The notes beneath the pieces were generated by a model. It did no database searches. It was not told where the DNA came from and worked only from the letters and a program-made list of their open reading frames with translations. Shown here piece by piece: positions 27,694-35,553 of a stretch of DNA of 37,277 nucleotides. How positions within the stretch are numbered: position 1 is the first letter of the stretch; the number at the start of each line of letters is the position of its first letter. The translations under genes and the position numbers were made by a program. This DNA is from Candidatus Lambdaproteobacteria bacterium RIFOXYD2_FULL_56_26 (GTDB lineage Bacteria; SAR324; XYD2-FULL-50-16), in NCBI GenBank assembly GCA_001783715.1, contig MFNF01000018.1:1-37277 (forward strand). The letters are read 5' to 3'.

Positions 27694-29151
27694 TTATAAG
27701 GCGAGTGGTGGCTTTTGTAGGTCCAATTCTCGCTCAAAGGCATGGGCGAGGCTAAAAAGTTTGGTTTCCCCAAAGTGTTCGCCCAAAAGTTGTAGGCCCA
27801 CCGGCAGTTGCCCGGCAAACCCACCGGGCACCGAGATCCCCGGAATCCCGGCCAAGTTGGCAGGGATGGTGAAGGCATCGGCAAGGTAGTTTTTTAACGG
27901 GTCTCCCGCCCGCTCCCCGATCCCAAAAGCCGGGGTGGGGGAAACCGGGCTGGCGATTGCGTCCACCTGGGCAAAGGCGGCCTTGTACTGGGCCCGGATC
28001 AGGTTTTGGACCTTGAGCGCCTTGAGGTAATAGGCATCGTAGTACCCTGCCGAAAGGGCAAAGGTGCCCAGCAGGATGCGCAACTTGACCTCCGGCCCCA
28101 ATCCTTGGTCCCTGGACTGTTCGTACAGTTCCAGGAGGTTTTTTGCCTCTGCCGAACGTTCGCCGTACCGGACCCCGTCGTACCGGCCCAGGTTGCTGCT
28201 CGCTTCGCAAGGGGCGATTACGTAGTAGGTGGCCACGGCGTGGGCGATGTTGGGCAGACTGACCTCGATGATCTGGGCCCCGGCTTTTTTAAGCAATTCC
28301 AGGTTGGCCTCAAAGACCTTGACCACGGCAGGGTCGGCCACCGAAAGGTCCAGTTCCTTGATCACCCCGATTTTTTTGCCTTTAAGATTCTCGCCCAACC
28401 TAGCGGTAAAGTCGGTGGCCGGTTCCTGGGCGCTGGTGGAATCACGGGGGTCAAACCCGGCAATGGCATTGAGCAGCAGTGCGGCATCGGTCACGTCTTG
28501 GGTCATTGGCCCGGCTTGGTCCAGAGAGCTGGCAAAGGCCACCATGCCCCAACGACTGACCCGTCCATAAGTGGGCTTGATCCCCACGATCCCGGTGAAG
28601 CTGGCCGGTTGGCGGATCGAGCCACCGGTGTCGGTGCCGATCGCAGCCAAGGCTTGGCCCGCCGCCACGGCACTGGCCGAGCCGCCCGAAGAACCGCCGG
28701 GAACCTTGGAGAGGTCCCAGGGGTTTTTGGAGGGGCCAAAGGCAGAATTTTCGGTCCCGCTGCCCATGGCAAATTCGTCCATGTTGGTCTTGCCGACCAG
28801 CCCGTACCCAGCCTCGGCCAGCTTGCCGGTGACCCCGGATTCGTAGGGGGCAACAAAATTTTCCAGGTACTTGGAACCACAGGTGGTTCTGGTGCCGGGG
28901 ACGGCAAAGATGTCCTTGACCGCAATCGGCATCCCTTCCAAGGGCCCCAACTGCGCACCTTGGGCCTGCTTTTGGTCGGCTTGTTTGGCCGCTTCCAAGG
29001 CCCGGTCGGGGTAGGTGGACAAAAAGCTGTGCAGCTGCCCTTCGGTAGCCTGCATTCGGCCTACCACGGCTTGGGCGATTTCCAAGGTGGAAACCTGGCC
29101 TTTTTGCCTTTGTTGGTGGAGGAGGTGGATTGGGGTATGGTAAAGCTTCAT
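27694..29151 (-). CDS. gatA: Glutamyl-tRNA(Gln) amidotransferase subunit A
   Basis: A 485-residue amidase of the GatCAB complex, which releases ammonia from glutamine to convert Glu-tRNA(Gln) or Asp-tRNA(Asn). The Ser-cisSer-Lys triad is visible: Lys in GMPIAVKDIFAVPG, Ser in KVPGGSSGGSASAVAAG and the nucleophile Ser in IGTDTGGSIRQPASF. The start at 29151 gives MKLYHTPIHLLHQQ, as in family members; a GTG 15 codons upstream is open but less likely. Length equals typical GatA. gatC and gatB are not adjacent, unlike in many genomes, and must lie elsewhere. It lies 93 bp after rlmKL and 7 bp before pheS. Confidence 0.95.
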   Translation of the reverse strand: MKLYHTPIHLLHQQRQKGQVSTLEIAQAVVGRMQATEGQLHSFLSTYPDRALEAAKQADQKQAQGAQLGPLEGMPIAVKDIFAVPGTRTTCGSKYLENFVAPYESGVTGKLAEAGYGLVGKTNMDEFAMGSGTENSAFGPSKNPWDLSKVPGGSSGGSASAVAAGQALAAIGTDTGGSIRQPASFTGIVGIKPTYGRVSRWGMVAFASSLDQAGPMTQDVTDAALLLNAIAGFDPRDSTSAQEPATDFTARLGENLKGKKIGVIKELDLSVADPAVVKVFEANLELLKKAGAQIIEVSLPNIAHAVATYYVIAPCEASSNLGRYDGVRYGERSAEAKNLLELYEQSRDQGLGPEVKLRILLGTFALSAGYYDAYYLKALKVQNLIRAQYKAAFAQVDAIASPVSPTPAFGIGERAGDPLKNYLADAFTIPANLAGIPGISVPGGFAGQLPVGLQLLGEHFGETKLFSLAHAFERELDLQKPPLAL

Positions 29152-29244
29152 CAACAAAGGTCCGAAAGGTTGCAAGGCGGTAAAGTTCAGTGCCACTTAT
29201 AGCCCGAATCCCGTTTGCTGGCAAGCCCCATTGGGGGGCCGGGT

Positions 29245-31386
29245 TTAGGTCTTTTGGAACAAAAAGGTCTTGTGGATCTTTGGGTTCCGTTCAAAGTCCT
29301 TGGGCAGCGTCTGGTGGCTGATTTCCTGGATCGCCAGTCCGGTCAGGGCTTCCAGGTCCAGCTTGAAGCCCCGGAAGTTGTTGGAAAACACCAGGGTCCC
29401 ACCGAGGGTCAACCGTTTAACACAAGCCCAAATCAGGCTCACATGGTCCTTTTGCACCTCGAAGAACCCTTCCATCGCCTTGGAGTTGGAAAAGGTCGGC
29501 GGGTCGCAAAAGATCAGGCCATATTTGCCCTGTTCCTTGCCCAGCCAAGCAATTACGTCCGCCTTGATCAGGTGCTGGTTGGGGCCTCCAAAGCCGTTGA
29601 GCTTGAGGTTTTTTTCCGCCCAATCCAGGTAGGTGGTCGAAAGGTCCACGCTGGTGGTGCTTCTGGCCCCTCCCTTGGCGGCATAGACTGAAGCGCTGCC
29701 GGTGTAACAAAAAAGGTTCAGGAAGTCCTGCCCTTTGGCCAAGTCCCTCAGACGGCTTCTGGTGATCCGGTGGTCGAGGAACAGGCCGGTGTCCAGGTAG
29801 CGGTTGAGGTCCACCCAAAAACGCAACCCCCCTTCTTCCACCTCAAAGAGCCGTTCCTCTTCCTCAAACTTTTCGTACTGCCCCTTGCCCTTTTGTTTGC
29901 GCCTTTTTTTCAGGTGCAGGGCCGCTTGGGGGTACCCAAAGTCCTGGTGGAGCCGCAGCAAGATCTCTTCTAGCCGGTGCCTAGTCACCTGCTGGTCCAT
30001 CTCCTCGGGGGCCTCAAATTCGCTGATGTAAAGCTGGTCCTGGTACAGATCGATGGAAACGTTGTATTCGGGTAGGTCTCGGTCGTAGATCCGGTAACAG
30101 GAGATACCCTCTTTTTTTGCCCAAGGGTCTAATTTTTTTAAATTCTTTTTGAGCCGGTTGGAAAAGTCCAAACTGGCCAAATCCGGCTCTCGGTCGGTCA
30201 GGGTCCTTTCCTTCTTGTGCTCCAAGGGCTGCTGGCCTTCGAGCTTAAACCGGAGCAGACGGCACTCGATGCTGCCGTTGTAGAATTTGTGGGTCCGGTG
30301 GGCCAAAAGGCCCATCTCCTTGCCCAGCTCCGGGTTGCCGGTAAAAACCGCCAGCTCGAAGCCTTGGGCCTTCTCGGCCATGATCTTGCCCAGCGCTCGG
30401 TAGGTGGAGCGCAGGGCTTCCTTGTCCCCCAACCGCTCTCCGTAAGGCGGGTTGGTGAGGACCAGCCCCCCTTTGGGCAAAAGACTGGGGTGGATGGAAA
30501 ACTGGTCGAGCCTCCTCCGTTCAAACTGCACCATGCCCGGAAACCCGGCCCGGCCCAGGTTGGCGTAGGCCAGCTCGATGGCCTTGGCATCCTGGTCGAA
30601 GCCGATGATCGTCGGCGGTTCGGAACGTAGCTCCATCGCCTCGGCTTCGGTGCAAAGCTGTTTCCATAGCTCCGGTTGGTGCCTTTTCCAGCCGGTAAAG
30701 CCCCATTTGCGCCGGGACAACCCAGGGGCGACCCGAAGCGCCATTTGTACCGCTTCGATCAACAAGGTCCCGGAACCGCAGAAAGGGTCGAACAGCGAAC
30801 CGCCCGCCTTGGCGATTTCCGGCCAACGGCACCGGTACAGCAGCCCGGAAGCCAAACTTTCCTTGATCGGGGCTACCCCGCCTTGGGCCCGGTAGCCCCG
30901 CATGAACAGCGGAGGGCCGCTCAGGTCCAGGCTCAGAAGCCCCTTGTGCCCTTCCATGAAGACGTGAAACTTGAGGTCCGGGTCTTCGGGGTTGACGTTA
31001 GGCCGTTCGCCGAACCGGTCCTTAAAAAAGTCGCACAAGCCGTCCTTGGCCTTGAGCGCCACATAGTGGCTGTTGGTCAAGGGGCTTTGGTGCAGGTCTG
31101 CGTCAAACACAAAGGTTTGGTCCAGGGACATTTCCTGGTCCCAGTCGTAGCCCCGCAAGGCTTCATAAAGCTCTTCCTCGTCTCGGGCCCGAAACTCCAT
31201 CAGCGGCAAGGTGATCCGGCTGGCCAATCGGGACCACAAAAGGGCCAAATAAGCTTGGTCCATTTCCCCTTGGAAGCGGACCCCCGCCCGGGCCACTCGG
31301 GCGGAATCGATCCCCAGGTCCAGGAGTTCCTGGGTCAGCAGTTCCTCCAGCCCCTTGGGTGCGGCGGCAAAAAATGAATGGCTCAT
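29245..31386 (-). CDS. rlmL: Fused 23S rRNA methyltransferase RlmKL
   Basis: A 713-residue bifunctional enzyme that methylates G2445 (N2, RlmL part) and G2069 (N7, RlmK part) of 23S rRNA in known species. Residues ~40-160 form a THUMP RNA-binding domain. The RlmL methyltransferase has LFDPFCGSGTLLIEAVQMAL (~198-217) and the catalytic NPPYGERLG (312-320). The RlmK half begins near 400 and shows LFCYTGSASVYAAKGGA and FCDPPTFSNSKAMEGFF. Length is close to E. coli RlmL (702). The ATG at 31386 overlaps the stop of the DUF1499 gene as ATGA, which supports this start over the longer open frame reaching 31530. Confidence 0.95.
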   Translation of the reverse strand: MSHSFFAAAPKGLEELLTQELLDLGIDSARVARAGVRFQGEMDQAYLALLWSRLASRITLPLMEFRARDEEELYEALRGYDWDQEMSLDQTFVFDADLHQSPLTNSHYVALKAKDGLCDFFKDRFGERPNVNPEDPDLKFHVFMEGHKGLLSLDLSGPPLFMRGYRAQGGVAPIKESLASGLLYRCRWPEIAKAGGSLFDPFCGSGTLLIEAVQMALRVAPGLSRRKWGFTGWKRHQPELWKQLCTEAEAMELRSEPPTIIGFDQDAKAIELAYANLGRAGFPGMVQFERRRLDQFSIHPSLLPKGGLVLTNPPYGERLGDKEALRSTYRALGKIMAEKAQGFELAVFTGNPELGKEMGLLAHRTHKFYNGSIECRLLRFKLEGQQPLEHKKERTLTDREPDLASLDFSNRLKKNLKKLDPWAKKEGISCYRIYDRDLPEYNVSIDLYQDQLYISEFEAPEEMDQQVTRHRLEEILLRLHQDFGYPQAALHLKKRRKQKGKGQYEKFEEEERLFEVEEGGLRFWVDLNRYLDTGLFLDHRITRSRLRDLAKGQDFLNLFCYTGSASVYAAKGGARSTTSVDLSTTYLDWAEKNLKLNGFGGPNQHLIKADVIAWLGKEQGKYGLIFCDPPTFSNSKAMEGFFEVQKDHVSLIWACVKRLTLGGTLVFSNNFRGFKLDLEALTGLAIQEISHQTLPKDFERNPKIHKTFLFQKT

Positions 31387-31817
31387 GGCGAGAGTAGGGC
31401 TCTTAGGGTTTCGGTGCGCTTTCTGTTGACCCCCAAGTCCCCGTAACCGACCCTGGAGGCGGAACGGAGGTGGAGGATTTGTTGGTCCGGCAGGTACAAA
31501 AATTCCAGGTCGTCCTTGAACCGGAACCAACGGCTGACAAAGACCACATGCAGGTAGTTGGGGCCTTCTGCGGCCAGTTTATGTTCCCCGATCCGCCCCA
31601 AAACCGCCTTGACTGGGGCAAAGCGGTTTTGTTCGGGCAAGGCCAGCTTGAGGGGGGCCACTTGGAACTCGGGCCTGGTCTCAAAGGAACAAACACAGTT
31701 GGGTTTGTTCCCGCACAGGGCCAGACGTTCGCCCACCGGCCCCAATCCCTCGGGTTTGGAGCCGCCGCAGCCGCCCAGCAGGGGGAGGGTTAAAGTCAGC
31801 CAAAGCCCAGCTCGCAT
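31383..31817 (-). CDS. DUF1499 lipoprotein
   Basis: A 144-residue probable lipoprotein. The signal peptide ends with the lipobox LLGGC (Cys17). The DUF1499 pattern follows: LCGNKPNCVCSFETRPEFQV near the start, YLHVVFVSRWFRFKDDLEFL in the middle and the ending SRVGYGDLGVNRKRTETLR. DUF1499 proteins are widespread and their function is not established. Position +2 after the Cys is Gly, so no inner-membrane retention by Asp is expected and outer-membrane location is likely. It is translationally coupled to rlmKL by the ATGA overlap. It is divergent from the pentapeptide-repeat gene. Confidence 0.88.
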   Translation of the reverse strand: MRAGLWLTLTLPLLGGCGGSKPEGLGPVGERLALCGNKPNCVCSFETRPEFQVAPLKLALPEQNRFAPVKAVLGRIGEHKLAAEGPNYLHVVFVSRWFRFKDDLEFLYLPDQQILHLRSASRVGYGDLGVNRKRTETLRALLSP

Positions 31818-31955
31818 GTCGTCCTTGATCTTCGGTTCGGCAAAAAGACACTGTATCTGGGCAAAAGGTTTTGGTGAAGCTCAAACCAGGATTGCCAGTG
31901 GGGGTAACATGGGTTAGGGTCAAAGCCAAACCTTTTTTTACTCCCAAGGCCCGCC

Positions 31956-33770
31956 ATGAATCCTTTGCCCCTCAACGCCCTGTGGGCCCAAACCCAGGCC
32001 CAAGACTGGAGCCGAAAGCACCCCAACGGCACCGACTTTGCCCAACAGGACCGGGACCTTTGGCTGACCCTGCTGACTAGGCTTGATGGGCTCAAGTCCC
32101 TGGACTTTTATTCCTCCTTTGCCCCCGCCTTGGGCGGGCAGGTGGAACCTTTGATCGGCAGGCTGCAACCCTTTTTTGACGCTGCCCTGGCCGGTGAACC
32201 TCTGGCCAATCTTTCCCTGATCTGCCTGTTCCAGGAACAAAGCAAGGCTTCGATGGAACGGCAGTTGGAACGGGCGGGGGTCTTTTTGTTCCGGTTGCTT
32301 TGGGAGCTGCACCAGTCCCTAAAACGTTCCTGGACCCCTTGCGCCGATGCCAGGGGGGCCGAAAGGCTGGTCAATTGGCTCAACTCTTTGGGCCGAAGCG
32401 AAGAGCCGGAGCTGAAGGCCGAGTGCCTGGAAGCCTGGGCGGGGCTGAACCTGGAAGGCCTGAGTCTCTACCACCTCCACCTGGAATCGGTGTCCGCCCA
32501 ACGGTTGAGCGCCCGGTCGGGAACCTGGGGGCAGGTGAGGATCGGGAAATCTGATTTTTTTGGTGCAGACTTTGGGGAGGGCCGCCTGGAGGACTGTCGG
32601 TTTGAAAACAGCTCCTTGGGTGCCGCCAAGTTCCAAAACGCCCAGGCCCGGCTTTGGCTCAAGGGTTGCGACCTGACCCAGGCCTCCTTTGCCGGAGCCT
32701 CGCTGGCCGGGTCTTCCTTTTTGGACTGCAACCTGGACCAGACGGACTGGGGCCTAGCCCAACTGGCCGGGTCCGACTGGACCGGCAGCAAAGGGCAGGG
32801 CACCAATCTGACCAACTGTAGCCTCAAAGAAGCCAAACTGGACCGGCTGGTCCTAACCCAAGGGGCGCTCAACGGGGCCAAGCTCAACCAGGCGGTGGGC
32901 CGCAAGGTGGAACTCTGCCATTCGGACCTGACCGCCGCCTGCCTGGAAGGGGCGATCCTGATCGAAGGAGTCCTCAAGGACAACAACTTCTTTAAGGCTC
33001 AAATGGAAGGGGTGGGCTTTTTCCATTGTGACCTGAGCGAGTCGGACTTTTCCGAAGCCAACCTTGCGGGAGCGGTCTTTTTGCACTGCCAAGCCTTGGG
33101 CGCAAACTTCACTGGGGCCAACCTGAACCAAGCGCTGCTCAAGGCGGCTCGGTTGGCCGGGGCTGACCTGACCCAGGCCCAACTCTCCCAAGCCGACCTG
33201 ACCCAGGCGGACCTGGAGGCAGCCAAGCTTTGCGGGGCCGATCTGGCCGGGGCGACCTTGCAAGGGGCCATTCTCAAGGGGGCGGACCTCAAGGGGGCCA
33301 AGCTTCAGGGGCTGGACCTGACCTTGGGACAGATGGAAGGGGCGGACCTGGAGGGAGCGGATCTGGAAGGGCTGCGGCTCGAAGGGGCCAATCTGCAACG
33401 GGCGAACCTCCGGCAGACCCATTTTGGGGCCTCAACCTACAAGGGGCTGGACCTAGCCGGTGCCGACTTGGCAGAGGCCCAACTTGCGGGAGCCTTGTTG
33501 CAGTCGGTCAACTTTACGGGAGCCTTGCTTGCAGGGGCCAACCTCTCCCAAGCGAGGCTGGAAGGTTGCGCTCTGGAGGGGGTGGACTGGTCGGGAGCGG
33601 ATCTGCAAGGGGCCAACTTGATCCAAAGCCCTATCGACGAAGAGGCCCTGCGGGCCGCCCACAAGGCCGGGGCCAAACTGGAAGGGGCGATGGTGCGCTT
33701 CAAGGACCAGCCCTACAGCTGTAGGGTAGTCCGGGAGGCCTTGGTGTTGGTGCAGATTCCCAAACGGTAA
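31956..33770 (+). CDS. Pentapeptide-repeat protein with helical N-terminal domain
   Basis: A 604-residue protein. Residues 1-165 are helical and have no repeat (with QVEPLIGRLQPFFDAALAGE). From ~180 to ~570 runs a long array of A(D/N)LxG-type five-residue repeats, first degenerate, then very regular (GADLTQAQLSQADLTQADLE, GADLKGAKLQGLDLTLGQ). Such arrays fold into a quadrilateral beta-helix of about four repeats per turn, here around 18-20 turns. Cysteine and phenylalanine are frequent in the first part. A C-terminal ~45 residues (IDEEALRAAHKAGAKLEGAM onward) cap the helix. There is no signal peptide. Related proteins include DNA-gyrase protectors and secretion-system accessory proteins, but nothing here points to either. 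The ATG at 31956 follows an AAGG tract. Confidence 0.85.
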   Translation: MNPLPLNALWAQTQAQDWSRKHPNGTDFAQQDRDLWLTLLTRLDGLKSLDFYSSFAPALGGQVEPLIGRLQPFFDAALAGEPLANLSLICLFQEQSKASMERQLERAGVFLFRLLWELHQSLKRSWTPCADARGAERLVNWLNSLGRSEEPELKAECLEAWAGLNLEGLSLYHLHLESVSAQRLSARSGTWGQVRIGKSDFFGADFGEGRLEDCRFENSSLGAAKFQNAQARLWLKGCDLTQASFAGASLAGSSFLDCNLDQTDWGLAQLAGSDWTGSKGQGTNLTNCSLKEAKLDRLVLTQGALNGAKLNQAVGRKVELCHSDLTAACLEGAILIEGVLKDNNFFKAQMEGVGFFHCDLSESDFSEANLAGAVFLHCQALGANFTGANLNQALLKAARLAGADLTQAQLSQADLTQADLEAAKLCGADLAGATLQGAILKGADLKGAKLQGLDLTLGQMEGADLEGADLEGLRLEGANLQRANLRQTHFGASTYKGLDLAGADLAEAQLAGALLQSVNFTGALLAGANLSQARLEGCALEGVDWSGADLQGANLIQSPIDEEALRAAHKAGAKLEGAMVRFKDQPYSCRVVREALVLVQIPKR

Positions 33771-33776
33771 ATTGGG

Positions 33777-34244
33777 TTAGGCGAGGTCCTTTTGGAACAC
33801 CGCCCGGTCCTTTTCGGTGAAGCCCTTTTTGGGGTAAAACCCCTGTTGGAAGGAGGGACGGTGCCTACCGGCGCACAGGCAGATCCTCCCTGCCCCCCAG
33901 TCCTGGGCCTGGGCTTCGACCTTTTGGAGCAACAGGCTGCCGACCCCTTGGTTCTGGAACAATGGGGCCACAAACAACTCGCTCAAGTACAGTTCCGGTT
34001 GGGGCAAAAAAAAGTAGGGGACCAAGTGCCCATGGGCATAACCGATCACCAGCCCGGTTTCGTTCACCGCCACCTTGCAAAACCGCTCTTCCAGGTTCAA
34101 GGTTTCCCGGAGAAAGCTCCTCACCCGTTCGACCTGTAGATTGGGGTCTTGCCGGTTGAACTCCTCAAACCATCCGACCTCGGACAAGATTCGGGCGATT
34201 GGTTTGGCATCGGCCAAGAGAGCGGTTCTGACGGTAATTTTCAT
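33777..34244 (-). CDS. GNAT-family N-acetyltransferase
   Basis: A 155-residue cytoplasmic acyltransferase. The N-terminus ITVRTALLADAKPIARILSE is the usual beta1-alpha1 of GNAT. The acetyl-CoA-binding motif A is LYLSELFVAPLFQNQGVGSL, close to the Q/R-x-x-G-x-G/A pattern (QNQGVG), followed by LLLQKVEAQAQDWGAGRICL. The C-terminal FYPKKGFTEKDRAVFQKDL is the typical FYxxxGF strand. The substrate cannot be inferred. It is convergent with the pentapeptide gene (6 bp) and divergent from the Cpx-like operon. Confidence 0.9.
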   Translation of the reverse strand: MKITVRTALLADAKPIARILSEVGWFEEFNRQDPNLQVERVRSFLRETLNLEERFCKVAVNETGLVIGYAHGHLVPYFFLPQPELYLSELFVAPLFQNQGVGSLLLQKVEAQAQDWGAGRICLCAGRHRPSFQQGFYPKKGFTEKDRAVFQKDLA

Positions 34245-34280
34245 GTTTAGTTACACTTTGTTGCAAAGCCTTACGGCTTG

Positions 34281-34311
34281 TTGAAGTTTTCTCCTTTAGA
34301 CTGGATATACT
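34281..34311 (+). promoter_or_regulatory. promoter of the Cpx-like operon
   Basis: TATACT (34306-34311) is a good -10 element. TTGAAG (34281-34286) is the best -35, with a 19-bp spacer, slightly long, which is common for regulator-dependent promoters. A small inverted repeat AAGCC-TTAC-GGCTT lies just upstream (34265-34278). Classical CpxR boxes (GTAAA-N5-GTAAA) are not seen. Confidence 0.5.
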
Positions 34312-34319
34312 GAACTCAA

Positions 34320-34340
34320 CCTTTCTGGAAACCTGAAAGG
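34320..34340 (+). promoter_or_regulatory. inverted repeat in the leader of the Cpx-like operon
   Basis: CCTTTCTGG and CCTGAAAGG form 9-bp arms with one mismatch around AAA, immediately downstream of the expected transcription start. It could be an operator or a short leader hairpin. A clear ribosome site AAGGAG (34359-34364) follows it, 5 bases before the ATG. Confidence 0.45.
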
Positions 34341-34369
34341 ATAAAATCAATTTAACCCAAGGAGTAGAG

Positions 34370-34849
34370 ATGTGTAGCAAACGAACCAAAGTAGGCATGT
34401 TGGCAGTGGCGCTTTTTGCCGCCGTTTCTCTGTTGGCCACCGGTGTCGCCTTTGCGGGCTGGTTCAGCAGGACCCCCGAAGAAAGGGCCGCCAAAATGGT
34501 GGAACGGTTGACCGACGATCTGAAGCTCAACTCTGACCAGCAGGCGCTGCTCAAAAAGTCCGTGGAAGAAGTGGCCGCCAAGGCCAAGGAACTTCGCCCC
34601 GACCATGATGCCATGATGACCCTGGCCAAGGACCAGATCCTGGTCGGCAAGATTGACAAGGTTCGGGTCAAGGGCGAGATGACCAAACACCATGCCCAGA
34701 TGGAAGCGGTAATGGACTTTGGGCTGGAAAAGGCCGATGCCTTTCTGGCTGCCTTGAGCCCCGAACAAAGGCAACTCTTGGTCAAACACCTTGAGGACAT
34801 GAAAGGCCACCATGGTGGTTGGTTTGGCCCCGGTCACTGCAACCGATAA
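34370..34849 (+). CDS. Spy/CpxP-like periplasmic stress protein
   Basis: A 159-residue exported helical protein. The signal peptide runs to AFA (about residue 29), and the mature protein begins GWFSRTPEERAAKM. The Spy/CpxP fold is suggested by two helix starts of the LTxxQ type: LKLNSDQQALLKKSVEEVA (~50-68) and LSPEQRQLLVKHLEDMKG near the end, with an amphipathic middle. In CpxP/CnrX-type systems the periplasmic protein binds the sensor kinase and is titrated by misfolded protein or metal. Here it is the first gene of an operon with a regulator 5 bp downstream and a kinase. The C-terminal tail has GHHGGWFGPGHCNR, rich in His and Cys, and could bind metal. The ribosome site is strong. Confidence 0.82.
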   Translation: MCSKRTKVGMLAVALFAAVSLLATGVAFAGWFSRTPEERAAKMVERLTDDLKLNSDQQALLKKSVEEVAAKAKELRPDHDAMMTLAKDQILVGKIDKVRVKGEMTKHHAQMEAVMDFGLEKADAFLAALSPEQRQLLVKHLEDMKGHHGGWFGPGHCNR

Positions 34850-34854
34850 AACCG

Positions 34855-35553
34855 ATGAACCCCAGGCTTTTTATCATCGATGACGATGAAAAGTTGGTCG
34901 AGCTGCTCCAAGAATACTTGAGCGGCTTCGGCTTCGAGGTTGGCCACGCCTTTGACCCGGCCTCCGGGTTGAAGGCGCTGGAGGCCTTCGAGCCCCAGCT
35001 TTTGATCTTGGACGTGATGCTGCCGGGGTTTGACGGCTTTGAGGCGCTCAAACGGCTGCGCAAAACCTCCGACCTGCCGGTGATCATGTTGACCGCCAGG
35101 GGGGAGCTGACCGACAAGGTGGTGGGCTTGGAGATCGGCGCAGACGACTATCTTTCCAAGCCCTTTGAGCCCAGGGAACTGGTCGCCCGGATCCAAACGG
35201 TGCTGCGCCGCTCGGCCCCCAAAAACCACAAGGCCCAGTTGGTCTTCGGTCCTTTGGTGATCGACCTGAAGGCCCACCTGGTTTTTTTGGACAACGTCCA
35301 GGTGGAACTGACCTCCACGGAATTTGAACTCTTGCGGCTCTTGGCCCACAGCCCCGGCCAGGTGTTGAGCCGTGACCAGATCATGGCCGAAGTGGCCGGG
35401 ATCGAGTGGGAGTCCTACAACCGCTCCATCGATGTCTTGGTGAGCCGGTTGCGGCACAAGTTGGGGGACGACCCCAAACGTCCGAGGTTTTTAAAAACCG
35501 TCTGGGGTTCCGGTTATTTGTTTTTGGAAGGTACAGAGGGGAACCATGATTAA
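34855..35553 (+). CDS. OmpR-family response regulator (CpxR-like)
   Basis: A 232-residue DNA-binding regulator. The receiver has the acidic pocket IIDDDEKLVE, phosphoacceptor D53 in LLILDVMLPGFDGFEAL, VIMLTAR with the conserved Thr, and the conserved Lys in ADDYLSKPFEPREL. The C-terminal winged helix (~130-230) contains VELTSTEFELLRLLAHSPGQ and SIDVLVSRLRHKLGDDPKRP, ending with the wing WGSGYLFL. The start at 34855 leaves 5 bp to the upstream gene; an open extension to 34819 only overlaps that gene. It overlaps the kinase gene by 8 bp. Confidence 0.95.
   Translation: MNPRLFIIDDDEKLVELLQEYLSGFGFEVGHAFDPASGLKALEAFEPQLLILDVMLPGFDGFEALKRLRKTSDLPVIMLTARGELTDKVVGLEIGADDYLSKPFEPRELVARIQTVLRRSAPKNHKAQLVFGPLVIDLKAHLVFLDNVQVELTSTEFELLRLLAHSPGQVLSRDQIMAEVAGIEWESYNRSIDVLVSRLRHKLGDDPKRPRFLKTVWGSGYLFLEGTEGNHD

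Noticed and set aside
32800-33700. Short direct repeats resembling a CRISPR or minisatellite
   Set aside because: They are the coding repeats of the pentapeptide protein, in frame and without unique spacers.
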